Of a DNA stretch of 64,000 nucleotides, positions 1-6,882 are shown piece by piece (position 1 is the stretch's first letter; every line of letters begins with the position of its first letter). The stretch is from Bradyrhizobium sp. CCGUVB4N (GTDB lineage Bacteria; Pseudomonadota; Alphaproteobacteria; Rhizobiales; Xanthobacteraceae). Location: contig NZ_JANADP010000001.1 in the NCBI RefSeq assembly GCF_024199945.1, forward strand, positions 7,254,001 through 7,318,000, in the 5' to 3' direction. The position numbers and the translations under genes are program-made. A model generated the notes under the pieces. It was not told the DNA's origin. It was given only the letters and a program-made list of their open reading frames with translations, and searched no databases.

Positions 1-1734
1 GGTCGGGTTGGAATCGAGATCGACCATGTTGCCGGCCTCGCGCGCGGCCTGCGTGCCGGTGTTCATGGCGACGCCGACATCGGCCTGCGCCAGCGCCGGC
101 GCGTCGTTGGTGCCGTCGCCGCACATCGCGACCAGCTTGCCCTTGGCCTGCTCGTCGCGGATCAGCTTGAGCTTGTCCTCGGGCGTCGCCTGCGCCAGGA
201 AATCGTCGACACCTGCCTCTGCCGCGATCGCGGCGGCCGTCATCGGGTTGTCGCCCGTGATCATGACGGTGCGGATACCCATGCGGCGCAGCTCGGCAAA
301 GCGCTCGCGGATACCGCCCTTGACGATGTCCTTGAGCTGGATAACGCCGAGCAGCCTGCCATCTTTGGCGACCGCGAGCGGCGTCCCGCCGGCCTTCGAG
401 ATCTCGTCCGCAATGGTCTGGATTTCACGGCCGATGTCCGAGAGCCCGGCGGGCTGAATGGCGCGCGCCGTATTGCCGGAGGCAACAGCCAGCGGCGCGC
501 CGCCGCCGACATAGTTCAGCATGGCATCCACCGCGCCCTTGCGCACCGACGATCCGCCGGCATCGACGCCGCTCATGCGAGTCTGCGCCGTAAACGGGAT
601 GAAGGTGGCGCCAAGTTCGGCCATGTCGCGGCCGCGGATGCCGTACTTCTCCTTGGCCAACACCACGATGGAACGGCCCTCCGGCGTTTCGTCGGCGAGC
701 GAGGCGAGCTGGGCAGCGTCAGCCAGTTCCTGTTCGGTGACGCCGCGAACCGGGCGAAACGCCGTCGCCTGACGGTTGCCGAGGGTGATGGTCCCGGTCT
801 TGTCGAGCAGCAGCGTATCGACGTCGCCGGCGGCCTCCACCGCACGGCCGGACATTGCGAGCACGTTGAAGCGGACCAGACGGTCCATGCCGGCGATGCC
901 GATCGCCGACAACAGCGCGCCGATCGTGGTCGGGATCAGCGTCACGAACAGCGCGACCAGCACAACGACCGAGATCGAGCCGCCGGCATAGGCGGCGTAG
1001 CTCGGAATGGTGACGGTGGCGAACACGAAGATGATGGTGAGGCCCGCGAGCAGGATATTGAGTGCGATCTCGTTCGGCGTCTTCGCCCGCTCGGCGCCTT
1101 CGACCAGCTTGATCATGCGGTCGATGAAGGTCGAGCCTTGCGCTGCCGTGATGCGGACGCGGATCCAGTCGGACAACACTTGCGTGCCACCGGTCACCGC
1201 GGAACGGTCGCCGCCGGACTCGCGGATCACGGGCGCGGATTCGCCGGTGATGGCGGCTTCGTTGACGGAAGCGACACCCTCGATCACCTCGCCGTCCGAG
1301 GGGATGGTATCGCCGGCCTCGACCAGCACGATGTCGCCGACCTTCAGGCTCGTTCCCGCCACGAGCTTGAAGTCCCGGCCCGCGCCGGTCAGGAGCTTGG
1401 CCTGGCTTTCGGTGCGGGTCTTGCGCAGCGAATCTGCCTGCGCCTTGCCGCGCCCTTCGGCCACGGCTTCGGCGAAATTGGCGAACAACACCGTGAACCA
1501 GAGCCAGAGGATGATCTGGAAGGTGAAGCCCAGGTTGGCGCCCCCCGTGAGGAGATCGCGCAGAAAAATCACGGTGGTGAGCGCGGCCACGATCTCGACC
1601 ACGAACATCACGGGGTTCTTGATCATCAGCCGCGGATCGAGCTTGGTGAAGGACGCGCGGATCGCGGGCACGACGATCTTGGGATCGAGCATCGCCGAGA
1701 CGGAGGCGCGTTTTTGCAGTTTCATGGTGTCCAT
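1..1734 (-). CDS. kdpB: K+-transporting P-type ATPase, catalytic subunit KdpB (3' end outside window)
   Basis: This is the ATP-hydrolysing subunit of the inner-membrane KdpFABC potassium pump. The frame is open to the left edge, so 578 residues are present of a protein usually near 680-700; the C-terminus is missing. Visible P-type ATPase signatures are the TGES actuator loop, the phosphorylation motif DKTGT (Asp about residue 311) and the hinge motif GDGTNDAP. The start MDTMKLQK is chosen because GGAG lies 8 nt upstream; a second ATG three codons in is possible. It begins 17 nt after kdpA, so the two are co-transcribed. The partner kdpC should follow beyond the left edge. Certain at family level. 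Confidence 0.97.
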   Translation of the reverse strand, partial: MDTMKLQKRASVSAMLDPKIVVPAIRASFTKLDPRLMIKNPVMFVVEIVAALTTVIFLRDLLTGGANLGFTFQIILWLWFTVLFANFAEAVAEGRGKAQADSLRKTRTESQAKLLTGAGRDFKLVAGTSLKVGDIVLVEAGDTIPSDGEVIEGVASVNEAAITGESAPVIRESGGDRSAVTGGTQVLSDWIRVRITAAQGSTFIDRMIKLVEGAERAKTPNEIALNILLAGLTIIFVFATVTIPSYAAYAGGSISVVVLVALFVTLIPTTIGALLSAIGIAGMDRLVRFNVLAMSGRAVEAAGDVDTLLLDKTGTITLGNRQATAFRPVRGVTEQELADAAQLASLADETPEGRSIVVLAKEKYGIRGRDMAELGATFIPFTAQTRMSGVDAGGSSVRKGAVDAMLNYVGGGAPLAVASGNTARAIQPAGLSDIGREIQTIADEISKAGGTPLAVAKDGRLLGVIQLKDIVKGGIRERFAELRRMGIRTVMITGDNPMTAAAIAAEAGVDDFLAQATPEDKLKLIRDEQAKGKLVAMCGDGTNDAPALAQADVGVAMNTGTQAAREAGNMVDLDSNPT

Positions 1735-1751
1735 GGAGGTCACTCCGACAA

Positions 1752-3455
1752 TCAGAAGACGTTACCGGCGTTCATCGCGAGATGCTCGACGATCGGGCCG
1801 AGTGCGAGAGCCGGGAAGAAGGTGAGGCCGCCGATGATCAGGATCACGCCGACGACGAGACCGACGAACAGCCCGCCGGTGGTCGGGAACGTGCCCGCCG
1901 ACGGCGGAATGGATTTTTTCGCGGCCAGTGAGCCCGCGATCGCCATCGCCGGGACGATCATGAAGAAGCGGCCGACGAACATCGCGCTGGCGAGCGTGAG
2001 GTTGTAGAACAAGGTGTTGCCGGTGAGGCCCGCAAACGCCGAGCCGTTATTGCCGGTCGCCGAGGTGAAAGCGTAGAGCACCTCGGTGAAGCCATGCGGG
2101 CCGGCATTGGCCATGGAGGCAACCGCCGCCGGATAGACCACGCCGACCGCAGTCCAGCCGAGATACATCAGCGGCAGCACCAGGATCGCGAGCATGGCCA
2201 TCTTGACCTCGCGCGCCTCGATCTTCTTGCCGACATATTCCGGCGTGCGCCCGACCATCAGGCCGGCGACGAAGATCGCGAGCACGACGAACAGCAGCAT
2301 GCCGTAGAGGCCGGCGCCGACGCCGCCGATGATGATCTCGCCAAGCTGCATGTTGATCAGCGGGATCATGCCGCCGAGCGCGGTGAAGCTGTCGTGCATG
2401 GCATTGACCGCGCCGCAGGAGGCGGCGGTGGTGACGACGGCAAATAGCGAGGACGCCACGATGCCGAAGCGGACTTCCTTGCCCTCCATGTTGCCGCCGG
2501 TGAGGCCGAGCGCCTGCAGCGTCGAGGTGCCATTGGCTTCGGCCCAATAGGTGACGGCGACGCCGGCGACGAACAGCACACCCATGACGGCCAGGATCGC
2601 CCAGCCCTGACGCTGGTTGCCGACCATGCGGCCGAACACGTTGGTCATGGCCGCGCCGATCAGGAAGATCGACAGCATCTGCACGAAGTTCGACAGCGCG
2701 GTCGGGTTCTCGAAGGGGTGTGCGGCGTTGGCATTGAAGAAGCCGCCGCCATTGGTGCCCAGCATCTTGATCGCGACCTGCGAGGCCACCGGGCCGACCG
2801 CGATGGTCTGCTTGGCGCCTTCGAGCGTGGTGGCATCGACATAATCGCCGAGCGTCTGCGGCATGCCCTGCGAGATCAGGAACAGCGTGTAGACCACGCA
2901 GATCGGCAGCAGCACATAGAGCGTGGTGCGGGTGACATCGACCCAGAAATTACCGACCGTGCGCATCGAGGCACGCGAGAAGCCGCGGATCAGGGCGACT
3001 GCCAACGCGATACCAGTGGCAGCCGACAGGAAATTCTGGTGCGTCAGGCCGACCATCTGCACCAGATAGGAGATCGTGCTCTCGCCGCCGTAGTTTTGCC
3101 AGTTGGTGTTGGTGATGAAGGAGATCGCGGTGTTGAAGGAGAGATCCTCGGCGACCGCGCCCTGCCCCGCCGGATTGAAGGGCAGCACGGCCTGCAGGCG
3201 CATCACGCCGTAGATGATGAGGAAGCCGCCGACATGGAACAGCAGCATGGCGACCGTGTAGGTCAGCCAATGCTGCTCGCGCTTCTCGTCGACGCCTGAG
3301 ATCCAGTAGATGCCGGCCTCGATCGGGCGCAGCACCGGTGACATAAACGTCCGCTCGCCGTTGAAGACGCGCGTCATGTACCAGCCGAGCGGCTTGGTGA
3401 GCGCGACGATGATAACGCAGAAAAGAATGATCTGGAGCCAACCGATCACAGTCAT
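1752..3455 (-). CDS. kdpA: K+-transporting ATPase, ion-channel subunit KdpA
   Basis: This 567-residue polytopic protein is the K+-selective channel subunit of KdpFABC and matches the usual family length of about 557-570. The sequence contains several long hydrophobic segments and repeated selectivity-loop-like Gly motifs, such as TNTNWQNYGGE, MLGTNGGGFFNAN and SATGNNGSAFAG, which correspond to the pseudo-fourfold pore loops known for KdpA. ATG is preceded by AAGGG nine bases upstream. It sits between the small ORFs around kdpF and kdpB in a single minus-strand operon. The operon is probably induced by K+ limitation; no kdpDE genes lie upstream, so they are presumably downstream of kdpC. Confidence 0.97.
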   Translation of the reverse strand: MTVIGWLQIILFCVIIVALTKPLGWYMTRVFNGERTFMSPVLRPIEAGIYWISGVDEKREQHWLTYTVAMLLFHVGGFLIIYGVMRLQAVLPFNPAGQGAVAEDLSFNTAISFITNTNWQNYGGESTISYLVQMVGLTHQNFLSAATGIALAVALIRGFSRASMRTVGNFWVDVTRTTLYVLLPICVVYTLFLISQGMPQTLGDYVDATTLEGAKQTIAVGPVASQVAIKMLGTNGGGFFNANAAHPFENPTALSNFVQMLSIFLIGAAMTNVFGRMVGNQRQGWAILAVMGVLFVAGVAVTYWAEANGTSTLQALGLTGGNMEGKEVRFGIVASSLFAVVTTAASCGAVNAMHDSFTALGGMIPLINMQLGEIIIGGVGAGLYGMLLFVVLAIFVAGLMVGRTPEYVGKKIEAREVKMAMLAILVLPLMYLGWTAVGVVYPAAVASMANAGPHGFTEVLYAFTSATGNNGSAFAGLTGNTLFYNLTLASAMFVGRFFMIVPAMAIAGSLAAKKSIPPSAGTFPTTGGLFVGLVVGVILIIGGLTFFPALALGPIVEHLAMNAGNVF

Positions 3456-3459
3456 GGCA

Positions 3460-3564
3460 TTAACCCTTCAGGCTTGGTGTCCGGCGCAACAGCGGCAGGA
3501 GCACCACAAGCAGGCAGCCGACCAGCGCAATGTCCGCCAGCAGCAATTCGACAAGCTGCAGCAC
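3460..3564 (-). CDS. 34-residue hydrophobic ORF between kdpF and kdpA
   Basis: This GTG-started frame encodes a 34-residue peptide that is almost entirely hydrophobic, with one predicted membrane span, and ends in RRTPSLKG. It begins three bases after the kdpF stop codon (TGA-GCC-GTG) and is in the same reading frame as kdpF. It could therefore be translated by re-initiation, or appear as a readthrough extension of KdpF. It ends five bases before kdpA. The orientation, with a positively charged tail after the span, is plausible for a tiny membrane subunit. I do not recognise a family. It may also be a non-coding spacer that happens to be hydrophobic. Confidence 0.4.
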   Translation of the reverse strand: MLQLVELLLADIALVGCLLVVLLPLLRRTPSLKG

Positions 3565-3567
3565 GGC

Positions 3568-3657
3568 TCAGAACCGTTCCGGCCGCAGCAGCGCGTAGGT
3601 GAGGTAGATCAGGAGGCCGAACGAAACGGCGCCGGCGAGCGCATAATCGAAGATCAT
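3568..3657 (-). CDS. kdpF: KdpF small membrane subunit of the potassium pump
   Basis: A 29-residue single-span peptide, MIFDYALAGAVSFGLLIY and then LTYALLRPERF, matches the KdpF pattern: a short N-terminus, one transmembrane helix, and a C-terminal L.RPE.F-type end. KdpF is known to stabilise the KdpABC complex in the inner membrane. It lies upstream of kdpA as in other kdp operons. A longer frame extends upstream in the same phase, but it would overlap the preceding small ORF and has no matching signal, so the short start is preferred. Confidence 0.88.
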   Translation of the reverse strand: MIFDYALAGAVSFGLLIYLTYALLRPERF

Positions 3658-3668
3658 GGTCCGCTCCC

Positions 3669-3752
3669 TCACAACCGTTCGCAGGCGTAGGTGTAGCCGA
3701 TCGCAAGGGCAAAGAAGCCGAAGCCCAGCGCCAGCATCAGAATGTCCATCAT
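3669..3752 (-). CDS. 27-residue membrane peptide leading the kdp operon
   Basis: The frame MMDILMLALGFGFFALAIGY continues to TYACERL and stops. It has an excellent Shine-Dalgarno sequence, GAGGAG, about seven bases upstream of two successive ATG codons. It is a single hydrophobic span with a short polar tail and sits 11 bases before kdpF. Its own strong ribosome site and position as first cistron of the kdp transcript suggest it is a genuine small protein, possibly an accessory subunit or a leader peptide. I know of no name for it. Confidence 0.62.
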   Translation of the reverse strand: MMDILMLALGFGFFALAIGYTYACERL

Positions 3753-3887
3753 GGGATTGCTCCTCGTTGCGTCCCGCTATCGGGAGCAACTCGTTCTCGG
3801 GGACCCGGCGGAGCTCGTGGAGAGAATCGCAATGCAATTCCACGGCCCAAGCGGGACTTTTGACCGTGTTGAAGTGCCACCACGGAC

Positions 3888-3935
3888 ATAGGTTTTCGAG
3901 ACGAGGGCTATGGCGAAGTTATAGGAATCTCATAA
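3888..3935 (-). promoter_or_regulatory. 48-bp composite promoter element, copy A (kdp)
   Basis: Reading the minus strand, the element is TTATG, five bases, CCTAT, nineteen bases, TCTCG, AAAA, CCTAT. The same order and exact spacing occurs in three other copies at 3988, 4590 and 5914. The last pentamer may be the -10 region, which would put the upstream TTATG/CCTAT pair near -45, where an activator would bind. The first small kdp ORF starts 135 bases downstream. Element identity is seen directly; its function is inferred. Confidence 0.6.
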
Positions 3936-3987
3936 AGGGCGGGGCAACCGGCGGCGTTTCGCATCACTCATGCGTGAGCGCCCGCAT

Positions 3988-4035
3988 TTATGAAATCTTT
4001 ATATCTCACGCCCCGCCCCCATCTCGTTTTCCAAT
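3988..4035 (+). promoter_or_regulatory. 48-bp composite promoter element, copy B
   Basis: TTATG, five bases, TTTAT, nineteen bases, TCTCG, TTTT, CCAAT. It is the most diverged of the four copies in the second and last pentamers but keeps every spacing. It is divergent to copy A, with a CTCA-TGCG-TGAG dyad at 3967-3978 between them, and ends 62 bases before the start of the gene at 4098. The 345-base gap between the kdp leader ORF and that gene holds essentially these two elements and nothing else I can name. Confidence 0.52.
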
Positions 4036-4097
4036 GTCCTTCCCGCCATCCTGAAGAGGCCGGCCGACTGACCGACGCCAATTCCAGGAGGCCCGAG

Positions 4098-4562
4098 ATG
4101 ACCGCCCTACGACTCTACGATTTGCCTGCGCTTGGCGACCGACTGCGCAATGCGCAGGGCATGACGCGGCCGTTGATGCTCGAGATCATCGACAGAGCCT
4201 GCCGCCGCTTTCCCTCGCTCGGACAGACCGAGCGCACCGCCCGCCTCATGCGCCTGATCGACGCGGAAGCCTGGGCCGATGCGGCGCTGGGGCTGATGGA
4301 GCTCGAACTGCCGCTGTGGCATGTCCGCCGTATCGCCTATGACGAAGGTGAATGGCATTGCGCGCTCTCGCGTGAGCGCGAGTTGCCGGATTGGCTCGAC
4401 GCAGCTGTCGAGGGATGCCACGGCGACCTCGCAATCGCGCTGCTTTCGGCCTTCGTCGAAGTCCAGGCATTGGCCGTGGAAGCATCCCGACCGAGCGTTC
4501 CCAGCGTACGCCCCGCTCCGGACTCGCTGTACGAACCGGTCGCCTGCGAGAATTTCAGCTGA
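4098..4562 (+). CDS. Conserved-looking protein of unknown function (154 aa)
   Basis: A soluble, mostly helical-looking protein of 154 residues with no signal peptide or membrane span. I recognise no domain. A run of charged helices is followed by a segment rich in Trp, His and acidic residues (LPLWHVRRIAYDEGEWHCAL) near residue 75-95, and a Pro/Ser-rich tail. The start is set by a perfect AGGAGG six bases upstream; a longer upstream frame exists but lacks a ribosome site. It is a single-gene unit behind composite element copy B and is probably co-regulated with kdp. Function unknown. Confidence 0.72.
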   Translation: MTALRLYDLPALGDRLRNAQGMTRPLMLEIIDRACRRFPSLGQTERTARLMRLIDAEAWADAALGLMELELPLWHVRRIAYDEGEWHCALSRERELPDWLDAAVEGCHGDLAIALLSAFVEVQALAVEASRPSVPSVRPAPDSLYEPVACENFS

Positions 4563-4589
4563 TCGAACACCAGGCCCTCATACGAGGCC

Positions 4590-4637
4590 TTATGGCGCTC
4601 CTATGAGATCGCCGCGCGCCCTCTCTCGAAATCCTAT
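4590..4637 (+). promoter_or_regulatory. 48-bp composite promoter element, copy C
   Basis: TTATG, GCGCT, CCTAT, nineteen bases, TCTCG, AAAT, CCTAT. The first fifteen bases are identical to copy D. It ends 75 bases before the GTG start of the small FIGRN-motif gene. Function is inferred from the recurrence in front of four adjacent transcription units. Confidence 0.6.
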
Positions 4638-4712
4638 CCCTTCGAAAAGATATTGATGCGGCGGTTGCGGGAGGAGATCCCGCAGGCCGCATCAATTGGA
4701 AGGACCAAATCC

Positions 4713-4961
4713 GTGAAACTCGTCGAACCTCCCTCGTGCAGCTCCCTCTCAAGCATCGTCTTCATCGGCCGGAACCACAGGGGACAGTGGGTCGCGCAGG
4801 AGCAGAACGGCCTCTATGGCGGCCTGTTCGTCAGCCGCGCCCAGGCCATCAAATACGCACTGTTCGAGAACGGACAGCATCCCGAGACCATCGTCGAGCT
4901 GCCGCGCGAGATCGAGCTCGACATGGGCAGACACCCCGACCTCTCGCAGCGCGCCGCCTGA
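4713..4961 (+). CDS. FIGRN-motif small protein, paralogue 1 (82 aa)
   Basis: A small soluble protein whose core reads FIGRN.RG.WVA.E.NG..GGLF followed by an acidic helix and ELPREIELDM. The same motif order occurs in the protein encoded at 6270, so the two are paralogues. I do not recognise a named family. The GTG start is preferred because GGAAGGA lies nine bases upstream; an in-frame ATG at 4653 lacks a ribosome site and would start almost at the putative transcription start of element C. The gene is followed after 25 bases by the DapA-like gene and probably shares its transcript. Confidence 0.68.
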   Translation: MKLVEPPSCSSLSSIVFIGRNHRGQWVAQEQNGLYGGLFVSRAQAIKYALFENGQHPETIVELPREIELDMGRHPDLSQRAA

Positions 4962-4986
4962 GCGGACCGCATTCGGCGAGTAAGCC

Positions 4987-5904
4987 ATGTTCATTCCTCC
5001 CTCAGCCTGGTTCACCGGCTTCATTCCGGATCTGCCGACGCCGTTCGACGCGGCTGACACGATCGACCTCAAGGCGTTCGCCGCACTCTGCGAGCGCCAG
5101 GTTGCGGCCGGCGTTCCCGCGCTCGTGGTTTGTGAGACGGCGGGCGAGGCACCGACGCTCTCACCCGCCGAGCAGGAGCTCGTCATTCGCACCGCGGTCG
5201 ACGTCGCCCGCGGTCGGTCGCGGGTCATCGCGGGCGCGATGTCGAATGCCACCGGCCGCGCCGTCGAACTCGCGCGGCGCGCGGAAGCGGCCGGCGCCGA
5301 CGCCATCATGTCGGTGGTGCCCGCCTACAACAAGCCGATGCAGGAGGGGATGCTCGCGCATTTCCGCACCATTGCCGGCTCGACCGGACTGCCGGTGATC
5401 CTGCACGACATTCCCTCCCGCACGTTGCGCCCACTCGCGGACGAGACCCTTTTGCGTCTCGTCGAGTCGCGCCAGTTCGTCGGCCTGCGGGATGGCGGCG
5501 GCGACACCACCCGCCCGATGCGCCTGAGCCGGCTGCTGCCGGCGGGCTTTCGGCTGCTGTCCGGCGAGGACGCCACCAGTTTCGGCTACATCTCCGGCGG
5601 CGGCGATGGTGCGATCTCGGAAGTTTCCAACATCGCGCCGGATCTATGCCGGACGATCTTCTCGCAGGTCAGGCAAGGCCGCCTGCAAACAGCGCGCTAC
5701 CTGCACAAGCGCCTCGTCCCGCTGATGACCTGCCTCTCCCGGGAAAGCCCGGCCGCGCTCAAATACGCCCTGAGCGTGCTTGGCGTGATGTCGGCCGCGA
5801 CACGGCTGCCGATCGTGCCGCTGGACGCGGCCGCACAGAGAGAGGTTGTACGCGCATTTGCCGCGATCGCCGACGAGGATCTGATCGACAACGTCGGCGC
5901 GTAG
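4987..5904 (+). CDS. Dihydrodipicolinate synthase-like (DapA/NAL family) protein with altered active site
   Basis: A 305-residue protein of normal length for the class I aldolase DapA family, aligning over its whole length (SVVPAYNKPMQEG, IPSRT, LLSGEDATS, GGGDGAISEVSNIAP). The family forms a Schiff base between a Lys (GIKE-type motif) and pyruvate, assisted by a Tyr in the LYNVPSRT motif. Here these read GLRDGGGD and LHDIPSRT, so Lys is replaced by Arg and Tyr by His, while the Arg of PSRT is kept. It is therefore unlikely to be a lysine-biosynthetic synthase. It lies downstream of the FIGRN-motif gene. It could be a binding protein, a regulator or an enzyme with new chemistry. Confidence 0.85.
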   Translation: MFIPPSAWFTGFIPDLPTPFDAADTIDLKAFAALCERQVAAGVPALVVCETAGEAPTLSPAEQELVIRTAVDVARGRSRVIAGAMSNATGRAVELARRAEAAGADAIMSVVPAYNKPMQEGMLAHFRTIAGSTGLPVILHDIPSRTLRPLADETLLRLVESRQFVGLRDGGGDTTRPMRLSRLLPAGFRLLSGEDATSFGYISGGGDGAISEVSNIAPDLCRTIFSQVRQGRLQTARYLHKRLVPLMTCLSRESPAALKYALSVLGVMSAATRLPIVPLDAAAQREVVRAFAAIADEDLIDNVGA

Positions 5905-5913
5905 AGCGCGCCT

Positions 5914-5961
5914 TTATGGCGCTCCTATATGACGGCGCCGCCGCCCGTCTCGCATTCATAT
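5914..5961 (+). promoter_or_regulatory. 48-bp composite promoter element, copy D
   Basis: TTATG, GCGCT, CCTAT, nineteen bases, TCTCG, CATT, CATAT. Spacing is the same as in copies A-C and it ends 70 bases before the start of the three-gene small-protein operon at 6032. Confidence 0.58.
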
Positions 5962-6031
5962 GCCGCAATACTCATCATGAGAGGCAGGTTGGAGCGACGG
6001 TCTCGTCGCCCCACAGACAAGGACTTCTGAC

Positions 6032-6223
6032 ATGTCGATGCTGACTCAGGGCTTTGAACGGTCCTCCAACTGGGCTGAACGCCCGGTTCGGATCCCTGGT
6101 GAGCGCAAAGCCCAACTCAAGCGCGTCGCGATGCGCACACTCGCGGTGCTCACGATGGGAAGCGTGCTCACGGCGCTGATCGCGCTGAAGACCGCGATCT
6201 TCGTCTGGCACCTCCACGCCTGA
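6032..6223 (+). CDS. 63-residue single-span membrane protein
   Basis: The N-terminal half is polar and basic (GERKAQLKR near residue 25-32), and residues about 36-60 form one hydrophobic helix ending in FVWHLHA. AAGGAC eight bases upstream supports the start. It is the first gene of a small operon behind composite element D and is followed 46 bases later by the second FIGRN-motif gene. No family recognised. The layout of two small membrane proteins flanking one soluble protein suggests a small membrane-associated complex. Confidence 0.62.
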   Translation: MSMLTQGFERSSNWAERPVRIPGERKAQLKRVAMRTLAVLTMGSVLTALIALKTAIFVWHLHA

Positions 6224-6269
6224 AGTCCCGGTGACCACCATGACCTTGCAGATGTGTGAGGAGGCCGCC

Positions 6270-6596
6270 ATGGCCGCAATTGCTCTCCAAGCCACTCACC
6301 GCCAGAAGCGGCAGGTGCCGGCGGCGGAACTCAGGCCGCTCGATCCCGATGTGATCAGCGACGCCATTCCCGCCTTTTTCATCGGACGCAACCGGGCCGG
6401 CCTCTGGGTCGCCCGCGAGGCGCACGGACGCATCGGCGGCCTGTTCCTGTTCAAGAGTTCGGCCGTCGATTTCGCCCACCGTCAGAGCCGGCCGGCGCGC
6501 TGCGCGCTGGTGTTTCCCACCGAGACCTTCGAGCTCGACATCGAGAACCACGGCAATCCGCTGATCGTGCTCGTGGCGCGGTTCCTGAGGCGGTAG
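6270..6596 (+). CDS. FIGRN-motif small protein, paralogue 2 (108 aa)
   Basis: This protein shares with the one at 4713 the core FIGRN..G.WVA.E..G..GGLF, followed by a similar-length linker and ETFELDIE in place of REIELDM. It carries an extra basic N-terminal extension of about 40 residues and a hydrophobic C-terminal tail with RFLRR. GAGGAGG five bases upstream fixes the start at this ATG rather than at two earlier in-frame ATG codons. Its stop is one base away from the next small gene. Function unknown; soluble or peripherally membrane-bound. Confidence 0.7.
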   Translation: MAAIALQATHRQKRQVPAAELRPLDPDVISDAIPAFFIGRNRAGLWVAREAHGRIGGLFLFKSSAVDFAHRQSRPARCALVFPTETFELDIENHGNPLIVLVARFLRR

Positions 6597-6597
6597 C

Positions 6598-6726
6598 ATG
6601 CCGCTCTTCAAGGGACATCTCGAGCACGCGGTCACCACGACGATCCTGACCATGACGCTCAGCCTGGTCTGGGGTGCGGTCCTGACGATCGTGATCACGC
6701 TCGCTGCCCGCGGGCTTGGCGTCTAG
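6598..6726 (+). CDS. 42-residue single-span membrane peptide
   Basis: The frame MPLFKGHLEHAVTTTILTMT and onward contains one hydrophobic helix (about residues 12-36) and ends in AARGLGV. The ATG follows the preceding stop codon by one base (TAG-C-ATG), typical of translational coupling, and the preceding gene supplies the ribosome site region (CTGAGG). It is below usual gene-caller length. No family recognised. Third gene of the element-D operon. Confidence 0.55.
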   Translation: MPLFKGHLEHAVTTTILTMTLSLVWGAVLTIVITLAARGLGV

Positions 6727-6882
6727 ACTTCACGGCGATCGACCGCGAATTGACCATGGCTGCCTACGAGGCAAGCAACCGGGCGCGAATGGCGGGTCGC
6801 AGAGCCCGGCCAGGCCGCCCCTCGTTGCGGAAAACGTCCGGCCGATCTGGCGCAGTTTCGTGGAACCGTGTAGATCGGTTTC

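Noticed and set aside
1007..2007. Plus-strand open frames antisense to kdpB and kdpA
   Set aside because: They are mirror frames of a high-GC gene, rich in Arg, Ser and His, without a ribosome site or recognisable domain.
3994..4022. E. coli-like KdpE box (TTTATA followed by CCCCGCCC)
   Set aside because: It looks similar by memory, but it lies on the strand facing away from kdp, has a different spacer, and the bases are explained by composite element copy B. KdpE binding still needs testing.
6727..6882. EcfG-type promoter (GGAAC and GTT) upstream of upp
   Set aside because: The two half-sites are only about ten bases apart, not the 16-17 required.
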